NCBI GenBank assembly: GCA_002286855.1
Contig: NRSV01000038.1
Coordinates: 287,174 to 351,173 of the forward strand
Length of the DNA: 64,000 nucleotides
Reading direction: 5' to 3'
From: Bipolaris cookei
Lineage: Eukaryota; Ascomycota; Dothideomycetes; Pleosporales; Pleosporaceae
The number at the start of each line of letters is the position of its first letter. Position 1 is the stretch's first letter. The notes beneath the pieces are model-generated. The model was given only the letters and a program-made list of their open reading frames with translations. It was not told the DNA's origin and ran no database searches. The translations under genes were made by a program, and so were the position numbers. Of the stretch, positions 1 through 9,076 are shown piece after piece.

Positions 1-390
1 AACCTGCCCACAGCAACGTACATGTACGCCGGCGCCCTCATGTGGGTCGTCGTCATCGCCGTGTCTGTAATCGCCTTCTTATGCATCCTCGTCGACGCAA
101 GCGCATTACAAAACGCGACTGTATGCTGGACATGGGTTGAGGAGAAAGTAGCAGAGTTTTGGGCTGATAGGAAGTGGGATTCTAGTTCTGAGCGTATGCC
201 GATGATGCGGAGGGAGGGGTGTGTACAGCCTGGGTATGAGACGATATTGCCGACGAAGAGTCCAAGAGAGCGCGGGACGAAAAGGAGCGTGGTAAGGGCC
301 ACGCTGGTGGCGCTTGTGAGTATGTTTTTGCTGTGGATTGCGCAGTGGCTGTTTTGGATTGGATTTGTGGGGATTTCGGCGGAGGAGTAA
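1..390 (+). CDS. 3' end of a membrane-protein gene (partial)
   Basis: The reading frame is open from the first base of the window and stops at 388-390, so this is most likely the last exon or the C-terminal part of a larger gene cut by the window edge. The visible 129 residues contain two hydrophobic segments: one near the start (VVVIAVSVIAFLCILV) and one at the very end (LVALVSMFLLWIAQWLFWIGF), separated by a polar, basic stretch. That is the pattern of the end of a multi-pass membrane protein. An internal ATG lies at 22, but nothing marks it as a true start. I do not recognise the family. Confidence 0.45.
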   Translation, partial: NLPTATYMYAGALMWVVVIAVSVIAFLCILVDASALQNATVCWTWVEEKVAEFWADRKWDSSSERMPMMRREGCVQPGYETILPTKSPRERGTKRSVVRATLVALVSMFLLWIAQWLFWIGFVGISAEE

Positions 391-730
391 GTGACAACAC
401 CCCCCCCCCCCTTTTTTTTTCTTTTGGATTGTTGGATATGGTGCTTGCTGGGATTCCGATCTAGATTTATTGACGATGCATAGGTTTTGTACGCCACAGC
501 TTGGACTTTCGACCTTGACGTGGGTTGTTTCTTCCGTGGCTGCGGTCATTGGCGTTGTGAAGGCATAGAATGGTTATTTGGTTTTAGGACAATCATTTAT
601 CATATCCATGTCGGAATATCGCCTTGAGGGTAGTAGGTCAGATAATAAATTTGTGATGAAGTCAGTGCTATACAATTCCTATACAACCAGTAAGTCAAAA
701 AAAAAAGAACCATCATTCATCATCCCACCC
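391..730. other. Intergenic, convergent 3' flanks
   Basis: A C-run followed by a T-run lies at about 401-422, just after the stop of the left gene. The rest is probably the 3' UTRs of the left gene and of the pirin gene, which ends at 731 on the other strand. No gene seen. Confidence 0.5.
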
Positions 731-1792
731 CTACGCATCCTCAGGCCCCATATCAAACAGCAAAAACTCCGCCGCCTTATCCCCCACACTCTCAATCTCA
801 ATCTTGCCGGGCCCTTTTGCCCCATCAATATACGCGCCATCTCCCTCTCCCAGGATCGTCTCCCCAATCTTAATCTGCGCACCCCCAGTCTTCGGCTGCG
901 CCCGTCCACCCATAACCACATGCGCAAACAACTTCCTAGGACCCCCCGCCACAAACTCATGCATCACCTTCTTCCCCGGCGCCAAAATGGACGCATCCAT
1001 ACTCAGATCCGCCTGCAACCCAATCGCACCCTCACTCTTTGCCAATCGATCCGTATACTCCATAATCCTTACAAGCCTATCCTTCTTCTCCTCATCACTA
1101 AACTTCTTCGTTTCGTAATGCGGCTTCAAGCCCCTCTTATTCGGCTTCGCCCAGATCTGCAAGAAGTGGACTTCAGAGTCGCGATTGCGGTTGTACTCTG
1201 AGTGGCGGATTCCCGTGCCGGCGCTGGTGAATTGGACTTCACCGCGTTGCAGGTTTTCGAGGTTGCCCATGCTATCTTTGTGCTCGAGGGTGCCAGAGAC
1301 GATGTAGCTGAAGATAAGGAATTCGGCGTGGCTGTGTGTTCCTTTTCTTTCGTGTTAGCAATTTTGTACATGTATTTTTGGAGTATTTGAAGGAAGGGGA
1401 AAAAACGTACCGAAGCCAGTCCCAGCCTCGACTCTGTCTTCATTGATGACGCGGAGAGGACCCCAGCTCTCGTGTCGCGGGTCGTAGTACGAAGCAAAGG
1501 AAAAAGTGTGGTATGTGTAGAGCCAGCCGTGGTCGGCGTGGCCGCGTTGCGACCAGGGTCGCTTTGTGATTTTAAGAGAAGCAGGTGTTGCGGTTGACAT
1601 AGTGCGGAGAGTAGGTTTTGAGAGGAGAGAAGAAAAAGAGGTGCGGAAGGCAGTTGAGAGAGCCAGGGTGAGTGCTAGTAAGCCTACGAGGAGTGTGATT
1701 GCTTTTGTCGTGGTTGAGTATGAGGTATTTGGTATAGAAGAAGTACGATGTTCGCTGGATGCTTTTGATGTTGATGTTGTGTCTGTCATCAC
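731..1792 (-). CDS. Pirin-family protein (two exons)
   Basis: Pirins are iron-binding bicupin proteins. Eukaryotic members act as nuclear cofactors and some bacterial ones as quercetinases. Exons run 1792-1411 and 1341-731; the 69-bp intron (GTACGT...AAAAG) restores the frame across the conserved GFGTHSH stretch. The product is about 330 residues. Visible pirin signatures are RGHADHGWLYTYHTF, then GPLRVINEDRV, GFGTHSHAEF and LEHKDSMGN, with HSE further on, which supply the His/Glu metal ligands. The first 64 residues are Ser/Thr-rich with a hydrophobic stretch (residues 31-48), unlike ordinary pirins. A second ATG at residue 65 would give a standard-length protein, so the long N terminus may be a membrane or mitochondrial targeting extension, or part of the 5' UTR. 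It is divergent from the gene starting at 2246. Confidence 0.85.
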
Positions 1793-2245
1793 GAAAGGAG
1801 ATTTCGACTCATGCGACGTCTCTGCGTGTTTTTATATTCTCGCCTGAGAGACCGAGGATTTAGTTGCCGCATCATGGCGACGCTGCGCTTTCTTCTGTTT
1901 GTTACATGGGCATTTCCAATTAGTGACTAAGATCCAGTAAGGTGGACTAGCGGAAGACCGCATGTGGGGACGGAAAAGAGTCGCTTGGCTGATTAGTGAT
2001 GGATGACGAGATGGCCGCCACTTATTGATCAGCGACACGTCATTGGCTGCTTGCCGAAGAGGGCAGAACGTCCAGTGTCTGACGCTAAGAGAGGGTAACG
2101 AGGTTTTTGCGTATTATCTACAACCGAATTGAGTAGTCCGAAGAGTTTGAGAAAGAGCTTGGAGAATAGATTGTCTGTTTTTACAGGTTACTCGGTGGGG
2201 CGAAGAACGCAAACATCGTCTAGTCACGTGCTGTCGACGACCACC
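1793..2245. promoter_or_regulatory. Divergent promoter region, pirin / methyltransferase-like gene
   Basis: About 450 bp separate the two divergent start codons. No clear TATA box was recognised. The downstream start at 2246 sits in a good fungal context (CCACCATGGC). Confidence 0.4.
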
Positions 2246-3442
2246 ATGGCACTGAAGAACTTCAACCCCGATACATTCCTGGACGAATGGTCAGAAGAAA
2301 AGTACTCGCCATTAAACACCGAAAACTCACTCGCGAGATGTTTGGGAGAAGCCTTCGATATTCCACCCACAGATACTTATGTTTATCGGGCACAAGCAGA
2401 GACAACGCTGCTCGTTACGCAAAGAGCAATTGATGCAAAGAGACTACACGGACTACACGGATGGTATCAAGATGATGAAGGCCAGCCTGTATGTATTTAC
2501 TCTCTATCGAATACTCAAACAGCTGCCACCCACATACTTCTCCAATCTATCCCATCCCCATACTAACACCCCCAGACCTACCCAACATCCGACGAAATAA
2601 CTGCCTACACCTCCCTCTTCTCACCCAGTACCTCCCTCCCCAAATCCCTCACCAGCCTCCTCAAAAGCTCAAAAGCTCACTCCCTCCGCCAAAAAATCGC
2701 CGCGCACCTAACCTCTCGCTACTTCAACACCACCACCCCTAACTCCAGCCTCCTTCCCAGCAAAAAAGACCGGGTGCACAAAAACCCCTATCTGGACCTC
2801 TGGACCTACTCCTGCACAGAACTCGAATGGGCAGGCCCCGTCCCTGCAACAGTCGAGACGAAAATAAGCCATCACATCCTGCCCCTCTTCTACCACCACT
2901 TCGGCTGCGTAGTCCCCTCGTACGCCGCTTTACACGTCCTGGCGAAACTCGCACAGCCGGCACGTCCAAGCAAAGAAGCAGTGCGCCCGATTCTCGACAT
3001 AGGGTCTGGAAACGGGTACTGGACGTATATGCTTCGGCAGTTCCCCGTGGCGCATATCGGGGCGACGAAGGAGTTGGATGTTAGGGCTGTGGATAGCCAG
3101 GTGAGCGAGTACAGGGTCATGTGGATCAGGGATACGATCAAGATGGATGGAAGGCAGTATTTGATGAGGAATGGTGGAGGGAAAGGGTGTGTGCTGTTGC
3201 TTGTGTATCCGCAGGCTACGGGGGATTTTACGGGGCCGATGATGAAGACATTTGAGGGGGATACGATTGTCGTTGCGGGGACGCAGAATGGGAACGGGTT
3301 TACGGGGTTTAGGGATGTGGTGGTAGATGAATGGGTGGAGAGGAATTTGAGTCAGTTTGAGCTCGTGTTGAGGATGCCGCTGCCGAGTTTTGCGGGCAAG
3401 GACGAGGCGCTGTTTGTGTTTCAGAGGAAGAATTCGTGTTGA
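2246..3442 (+). CDS. Methyltransferase-like hypothetical protein (two exons)
   Basis: Exons are 2246-2488 and 2576-3442; the 87-bp intron starts GTATGT, has a perfect TACTAAC branch site at about 2560 and ends CCCAG. The frame is continuous, giving about 369 residues. Around residue 219 the sequence ILDIGSGNGYW is a class I SAM-dependent methyltransferase motif I (acidic residue followed by GxGxG). Later hydrophobic strands (VLLLVYPQ, DTIVVAGTQ) fit the alternating Rossmann-like fold. There is no clear signal peptide. The substrate cannot be told from sequence. The frame continues upstream to 2129, but the ATG at 2246 has the better context. It could also be a non-catalytic relative. Confidence 0.7.
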
Positions 3443-3617
3443 AGGGGATGTGACAAACATCACAGCATACAGGCGATCAGAGCAGGATCATGCAGTACGT
3501 AATAGCTACCCATGTTGCCATGATAATCATGCAACGTAGTGCGTCAATGGTGCTGGCCAATCTTCATTTAAATCATTCACTTTTTGTCGTGTTCACATAT
3601 ATATGAGAGCTATGCGT

Positions 3618-4338
3618 CTACCACTTGGCCTCCTTCCTGGCGAGGAACTCATTCAAGACAGCAACATCCTTCTCCAGCGCAGTCAGCCACTTGTCCAGCT
3701 CAGCCTGGACCTTGGCATCGTCATCTCCCAGCTTCTTGTAAAAGTTGGCGCGGTATGGGGTAGCACTCATGGCGGCACTGAAAATGGGCTTGACAATGAA
3801 CGAGTGGTGGGGCTTGAGTGTGTTGCCGTAGGCGTCACGGAAGGAATCGGCAAGCTCCACGGATGAGTTGGTGATGTTGTGACGGAGAGCTTGGGCAGTA
3901 AAGTCGAGGCCACTGGAAAAGCCGTCAGTACAGGGTCTTTGGAGCTGGTAGGGAGTGCATACCGGTTCAGCCATACAAGGCCCTCGGTGGCAGTGTGCTT
4001 CTTCTCCTTGAGCTCGTTGAGGACAAGCTCCTGGAGGGTCTCTGACAGTGTTGGTGCAGCGAGCTGCCTGTCTTGGATTTTCTGTCTGGTGTTGGTACGT
4101 GTACGGGTGCTGAGTTGGTTCACTTGATGCACACCTTGATGTTGCCAGCCATGTCACTCTTGACGGGCTTGAAAGCTGCTCCACCGAGGACATCGAAAAG
4201 GGTAGTCAAGCTCTCGGCAGCCTGGAGAAAGTCCGCCGTCTTGATAGCTTTGTCGTTGGACTCGTCAACGGGGACATCGACGAAGCTCTTGTTGAGCGTG
4301 TCGAAGAAGGTTCCGCCTGGGGGGATTGCAGCTGCCAT
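3618..4338 (-). CDS. het-c2: Glycolipid transfer protein, HET-C2 type (three exons)
   Basis: GLTP-fold proteins move glycosphingolipids between membranes in the cytosol. In Podospora anserina, het-c alleles of this gene also control vegetative incompatibility. Exons are 4338-4135, 4081-3963 and 3912-3618. The joins give GNIK/KIQDRQLAAP and WLNR/GLDFTAQ, both in frame, for 205 residues, the usual family length. The glycolipid-binding residues are all visible: Asp, Asn and Lys in VKSDMAGNIKK, Trp in GLVWLNRG, and His in LKPHHSFIVKP. The C terminus LARKEAKW is also typical. It reads away from a dehydrogenase pseudogene starting near 4828. A GTAT microsatellite sits just upstream of the start codon. 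Confidence 0.93.
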
Positions 4339-4344
4339 TGTGGA

Positions 4345-4364
4345 GTATGTATGTATGTATGTAT
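4345..4364. repeat. (GTAT)n microsatellite in the 5' UTR of HET-C2
   Basis: About five tandem GTAT units lie immediately upstream of the HET-C2 start codon, within its probable 5' UTR. Confidence 0.8.
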
Positions 4365-4827
4365 GCAGGAAAGGATGAGGAAAAAGCAATGGCAAGCAGA
4401 GCAGCAGAGGAACAGACGGAGCTTTTGATGTAGGCCAGGTGGTCTGGCTAGAGCGGTGAGCTTTGGTGCATGCACTGGGCGTGGCGTGGCGTGGTGGGGC
4501 AGTGAGCTAGCGCGGGGAACGCGCAACACACAGGGTCTCGACGAGGGGAAGCCATCCGCGCCCGCTAATACTTGGACTACCGCACTGGTTGTATGCACCA
4601 ACACTCCCCCGAGTAGCCAGCAAAGTACAGTTTGGGACCCGAGAGGCAACAGCTGAGTCCCTCTTTCATCACTTGCATTTCCCAAATAAAAAAACGCCTG
4701 CCTGGAGAACAACAGCAATCATTGTCGACATGTGTATATGTACTAGCCCCCCTCATGGCCCGGTCGTGATACGAGTCTAGCATCATCGTATGTCCCTCTC
4801 CCGCTCATGCCGGCCTGAACATCCAAT
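4365..4827. promoter_or_regulatory. Divergent upstream region of HET-C2 and the dehydrogenase pseudogene
   Basis: No gene is seen. A short GTGGC-type iteration is present near 4481-4492. It probably holds the HET-C2 promoter. Confidence 0.4.
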
Positions 4828-5909
4828 GACATCAACCATGGTCTCGCACGCCCATGCCGCAGTTGTTATGTACCGCATCGCCTGCATTCCTGGCGACGGC
4901 ATCGGCCCCGGTGTTATAGAAGCTGGTGTCCGTGTGCTCAACACGCTATCCTCAACCCTTGGAACCCTTTGAATTCCACTTTACTACTTTTGACTGGGGC
5001 GCCACACGCCTGCTTAACGGGGGCGAATGTATGCCCTCGGACGGACCCGACGAGCTCAAGGACTACGACGCCATCTACTTTGGCGCTGTAGGCCGGCAAG
5101 GTGTCCCAGGTGAGCTCTTGCTGGCTTCTTTGATCCTGCGCATACGCAAGTCGCTACATCATGTCACTGTGTAGCTTAAGCGGATTCTCCCGGGCACCAC
5201 CTCTTCACTGACAGGTTGCACACCTGCCGACCTCGATTGGATCATCATCTGTGAGAATAGCGAAGGCGACTACTCGGGCCAGGGTGGTGTACTTCATCAA
5301 GATAGTCCACAAGCAGTAGCTACCGAAGTGAGCATCTTCACTAGAGCCGGTATCGAGTGGGTTATGAGGTATGCATTTGAGATAGCCAGGTCGCGACCAC
5401 GGAAGAGATTGATCGTGGTGACTAAGATCAATGCCCACAACCATGGCATAGTGCTCTGGGATAAAGTTTTTGACGAGATTGACAGCATGTTCGTCGAAGC
5501 AATGCCGACCCGCATGACTCTGCATTCCTCGTCCCTTAACACAATCGTCGCTACCAATCTGCATGCGGATATCCTGTCGGATCTTGCAGCAGCGCTTAGC
5601 CGATCAACTGATTTAGCATCATTGTCTAACCTTGACCCTTCACGCAGAAACCCGAGCTTGTTTGCGCCGACTCATGGATTTGCGCCTGGACATGCTGGGA
5701 GAGGCATTGTAAACCCCATTGGAGCATTTTGGAGTGCTGCCGAGATGGTGCGATGGGTTGGTGAGGATAAGGCAGCCGGTGTACTGATCAGGGCTATCGA
5801 AAACGTCACTGGACGTGGTATCAAGACCAGGGATCTTGGTGGGAATGAGACTACTGAAAGCGTGACTGACGCTGTATGCACTGAAGTCCAGAAGCTCCTG
5901 AAAGCATGA
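4828..5909 (+). pseudogene. Tartrate/D-malate dehydrogenase-type pseudogene
   Basis: The product would belong to the isocitrate/isopropylmalate dehydrogenase superfamily, tartrate or D-malate dehydrogenase branch (NAD-dependent oxidative decarboxylation). The N terminus (YRIACIPGDGIGP) is in one frame and breaks at about 4965, where one extra C in ACCCTTTGAA moves the rest (FHFTTFDWGATRLL) into the next frame. An in-frame TAG follows at 5172-5174, with clear family sequence on both sides (LRIRKSLHH before, KRILPG after). The 3' half is intact in frame: TPADLDWII, ENSEGDYSGQGG, VVTKINAH with the catalytic Lys, NLHADILSDLAAAL and NPIGAFWSAAEM. The residue before ENSEG is Cys, where relatives usually have Arg. 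The segment after LSDLAAALS is shortened. Two disabling lesions plus active-site drift indicate a decayed gene. Confidence 0.8.
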
Positions 5910-5966
5910 GTAATGTGAATAGAGGGATGCGAAGAAATTAATCCATAATACATACCTAGAACTATA

Positions 5967-6025
5967 ACGTAAAGCACCACCGAGCCGGACACACCACCGA
6001 GCCGGACACTTTTTCTTGGCATCAC
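5967..6025 (+). repeat. Left terminal inverted repeat of element 1 (two 17-bp units)
   Basis: ACGTAAAGC, two tandem copies of ACCACCGAGCCGGACAC, then CTTTTTCTTGGCATC. This matches the reverse complement of the right end except for the number of units. Confidence 0.9.
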
Positions 6026-6049
6026 GAACTTCATGTACGAAAACTCGAA

Positions 6050-7737
6050 TTACTCTACACTAGCTATAGATGCGTTATACAACTCACTTGTATCTGATAG
6101 AGAATCTTCTTCTACATCTTTTTGGCACGTACGGGCGTTATGGCCCACTCTCCCACAAGTTCCACAGTGCCGTTGACCTGGTAGAGCCTTTTCTTGACTA
6201 CCCCCACCACGCGCCTTCTTTGATGCCGTACGACCAGTAGCAGCATTTTCAGCTGCCTGCGATGCTCCTGCACCAAAGTCTAGTGTCCCGCCTGTCTGAA
6301 TTCGCTTTCTTTTACGCCCTCGGCGCTTTGTTACCTCAGCTAATTGCTCTTCAAGCTCTCGTATGCGGGCCTTCATAAGCACATTCTCATGTAGCATCTC
6401 CTCAGCTCCTTCAATAAGCTTTGAGAAGCCTTCTTGTGCAGCAGTTGGTGATCGTACNNNNNNNNNNNNNNNNNNNNNNNNNNNNNNNNNNNNNNNNNNN
6501 NNNNNNNNNNNNNNNNNNNNNNNNNNNNNNNNNNNNNNNNNNNNNNNNNNNNNNNNNNNNNNNNNNNNNNNNNNNNNNNNNNNNNNNNNNNNNNNNNNNN
6601 NNNNNNNNNNNNNNNNNNNNNNNNNNNNNNNNNNNNNNNNNNNNNNNNNNNNNNNNNNNNNNNNNNNNNNNNNNNNNNNNNNNNNNNNNNNNNNNNNNNN
6701 NNNNNNNNNNNNNNNNNNNNNNNNNNNNNNNNNNNNNNNNNNNNNNNNNNNNNNNNNNNNNNNNNNNNNNNNNNNNNNNNNNNNNNNNNNNNNNNNNNNN
6801 NNNNNNNNNNNNNNNNNNNNNNNNNNNNNNNNNNNNNNNNNNNNNNNNNNNNNNNNNNNNNNNNNNNNNNNNNNNNNNNNNNNNNNNNNNNNNNNNNNNN
6901 NNNNNNNNNNNNNNNNNNNNNNNNNNNNNNNNNNNNNNNNNNNNNNNNNNNNNNNNNNNNNNNNNNNNNNNNNNNNNNNNNNNNNNNNNNNNNNNNNNNN
7001 NNNNNNNNNNNNNNNNNNNNNNNNNNNNNNNNNNNNNNNNNNNNNNNNNNNNNNNNNNNNNNNNNNNNNNNNNNNNNNNNNNNNNNNNNNNNNNNNNNNN
7101 NNNNNNNNNNNNNNNNNNNNNNNNNNNNNNNNNNNNNNNNNNNNNNNNNNNNNNNNNNNNNNNNNNNGCCTGTAACTACCTTCATTGAGCCAATCACGCC
7201 CATCTGAAAGCCAGTCTCGTCAAAGTTATGGATGTCGTCAGAATGTACTCCATACTTCTCAATTGTCTCTCGTACAAGCTCAAACCACGCGTTAATAACC
7301 TCTGGATCTTCCTGCTGTATTCTCTGGCGGTCCTTTGCTCGATTGAAAGCTGTTTTAAGCTCGTCCGAACGCGATACAAATCGCTCTGCCCAGTTCTTGC
7401 CTAAAGGTTGGCCATCTCGTACGCGCAGTAGTTTCTCTGCCATATCCGCTACCTCACACAGTCGGGGAGCAAATCCTCGTGAGTCTAGATCAAGAATATA
7501 TCGTACAATTGTTTGCTCTTCAATTATAGTTAGTTTGCGGCAGTTTGGAGATATCTGGGGTCGAAAAGTGATTTTGTTAAGCCGATCAGAAAGCCGCTGA
7601 AAAGGAACGTTGTAGACAGCAGCAGCGCGTCGAATGCTCTTAAACTGGCCCGTACGATAGGCCTGAATAGCAAGAGTAATTCTGCCTTCTCTCTGAGTTA
7701 ATGTATCTTTACGTAGTTGGGACATGTTACTTTGCAA
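6050..7737 (-). CDS. Pogo-type DDE transposase with C-terminal CCHC zinc knuckle (gap inside)
   Basis: The N-terminal part (7737 to 7168) has an opening helix-turn-helix (IRRAAAVYNVPFQRLSDRL), a CENP-B-type second DNA-binding domain (FAPRLCEVADMAEKLL, GKNWAERFVSR) and the start of the DDE_1 catalytic domain with the first Asp in HNFDETGFQMG. The remainder of the DDE domain falls in the N run 6458-7167. After the gap the frame continues with SPTAAQEGFSKLIEGAEEML, a coiled coil (ARIRELEEQLAEVTKRR), a basic segment and a CCHC zinc knuckle (CGTCGRVGHNARTC). The two sides are in different frames if exactly 710 bases are missing, so the gap length is probably an estimate. No stop codon is visible in either part, so the gene may be intact. 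Confidence 0.85.
6458..7167. other. Assembly gap (710 N)
   Basis: Unresolved bases inside the transposase gene. A continuous reading frame would need a true length that is a multiple of three, for example 708 or 711. Confidence 1.
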
Positions 7738-7745
7738 GTGATGTT

Positions 7746-7822
7746 CGCGATGCCAAGAAAAAGTGTCCGGCTCGGTGGTGTGTCCGGCTCGGTGGTGTGT
7801 CCGGCTCGGTGGTGCTTTACGT
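7746..7822 (-). repeat. Right terminal inverted repeat of element 1 (three 17-bp units)
   Basis: Read on the minus strand this gives ACGTAAAGC, three copies of the 17-bp unit, then CTTTTTCTTGGCATC. It has one unit more than the left end. Confidence 0.9.
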
Positions 7823-7884
7823 TATACTGAATATTTTGCCCATCTCAAGCCCGATACCTCCAGACACACAACTTCTCTTACCAT

Positions 7885-8799
7885 TCACTCCAAGAACACC
7901 GCAGGAATCTCACTCCTTCCCTCTACAACCCGACTCCTCATCCCCCGCTCCCCCCTCTTCCTCTCATCCCCCACATCCAGCAGACTAAACCAATCCCTCC
8001 ACACCTTAACCGCCTTCCCCTGAATCAACCCTTTACTAATCGGCCCAAAATCATTACTGTCAAGACTCTTCCGCCAATTATCACCCTCAATCCACACATG
8101 CCCATACGGCACCACCACCTTACCCAGTTCCCGCTGCTGATCCTCAGGAACAACAGAGTCCGGGTCGTAATCCGCAAGCCCATCCGGCGAGCCCTGCACT
8201 CTGGTCGCATGCGCCGCAGGGTCGAAAGCGTAGCCGCGAACCGGATACACCCTGTCGCCTTCAACCGCCACTACGCGTTTAATACCCATTTCAGACGGCT
8301 TATGGGGTTTCCAGAACGTCACTACGTCGCCGCGCTTCACACCCCATTCGTTGTCATCCTTTTCACTTTTTGCTCCTTTTCTGGCTCGTTCGAGGTACGG
8401 TCGCACGATTACGTAGTCTTCCCTGCCTGTCTCGTGCGCATTAGGACTGAGAGTGGGTGACATGGAGGAGCCGCGGACGTGTTGGAACTCGATGTAGTGA
8501 TCGCGTAGGAAGAGCATTGCGCATATCGCTACAAGGCCATTAGTGCCCCATTTCATGTAGCGGCTGCTTGAGCCCGAGCGACTCTGCTCAGGCCATTTCG
8601 ACGAGGGCGGGGGCAGGGGTGGGGTGGAAGCATTGCTCGGTGTCGCGGGTGTGGTGGATTTTGGATGCGGCGGGGCTCGCGCAGCAAGTCTCGGGGTCAG
8701 GCCTGGCAGAGAAGTCTTTACCTGCGCTTTTGGTGCAGCGCGAGGTTTCGGAGGGAGGCGCAAGGGAGGTTTGGGTGGCATTGAGCGAGTAGTGGTCAC
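7885..8799 (-). CDS. IMP2: Mitochondrial inner membrane protease subunit 2
   Basis: This S26-family signal peptidase removes sorting signals from proteins delivered to the mitochondrial intermembrane space and pairs with IMP1. The gene is a single exon of 304 residues. The first 80 residues are rich in Pro, Ser, Arg and Lys, as expected for a matrix-targeting leader. A transmembrane segment follows (WGTNGLVAICAMLFL). The catalytic Ser (about residue 112) is in the signature RGSSMSPTLSP, and the catalytic Lys (about residue 174) is in MGIKRVVAVEGDR. The C-terminal signal-peptidase box reads VWIEGDNWRKSLDSNDFGP. It ends only 62 bp from transposon element 1, so its transcript terminator is probably squeezed or supplied by the element. 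Confidence 0.93.
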   Translation of the reverse strand: MTTTRSMPPKPPLRLPPKPRAAPKAQVKTSLPGLTPRLAARAPPHPKSTTPATPSNASTPPLPPPSSKWPEQSRSGSSSRYMKWGTNGLVAICAMLFLRDHYIEFQHVRGSSMSPTLSPNAHETGREDYVIVRPYLERARKGAKSEKDDNEWGVKRGDVVTFWKPHKPSEMGIKRVVAVEGDRVYPVRGYAFDPAAHATRVQGSPDGLADYDPDSVVPEDQQRELGKVVVPYGHVWIEGDNWRKSLDSNDFGPISKGLIQGKAVKVWRDWFSLLDVGDERKRGERGMRSRVVEGRSEIPAVFLE

Positions 8800-9076
8800 T
8801 TTAAGGTCAAGCTCGTCGTTCTCGGGTCCTGGCGCATCTGCTTCGGCTATTCTTGCTCGCGCTGCACAATCATTATGCAGGCACGCGCAATCAGCACTCG
8901 CATACTGTTACACAATTTAATCTACAGCGCAAAAAGTCCTTATCAATGTGCAGATTTCAAGTGGTATAGGCGTGTATCTAGCTAAATGGCAGCTATAGTA
9001 CAGGGACTAGTACATATCCAGATATGCAATGGCTACCATTCGGTCGTGTCAATGCTCATCAATTCCATATTCCAAT

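Larger units (their letters stand above)
5965..7824 (-). mobile_element. Pogo/Fot1-type DNA transposon, element 1 (with TA duplication)
   Basis: The element proper runs 5967-7822 and is bounded by TA dinucleotides, the target duplication typical of Tc1/mariner-pogo transposons. Its ends begin ACGTAAAGC and are inverted copies. Each continues into a 17-bp unit, ACCACCGAGCCGGACAC, present twice at the left end and three times at the right, followed by CTTTTTCTTGGCATC. It carries one transposase gene on the minus strand, interrupted by 710 N. A second copy with the same orientation begins at 63833. It ends 62 bp from the 3' end of IMP2. Confidence 0.92.

Noticed and set aside
5110..5214. Intron that would remove the stop in the dehydrogenase pseudogene (GTGAGC...ACAG)
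   Set aside because: The removed segment contains recognisable family coding sequence (LRIRKSLHH, KRILPG), and the upstream frameshift would remain, so decay is the simpler explanation.
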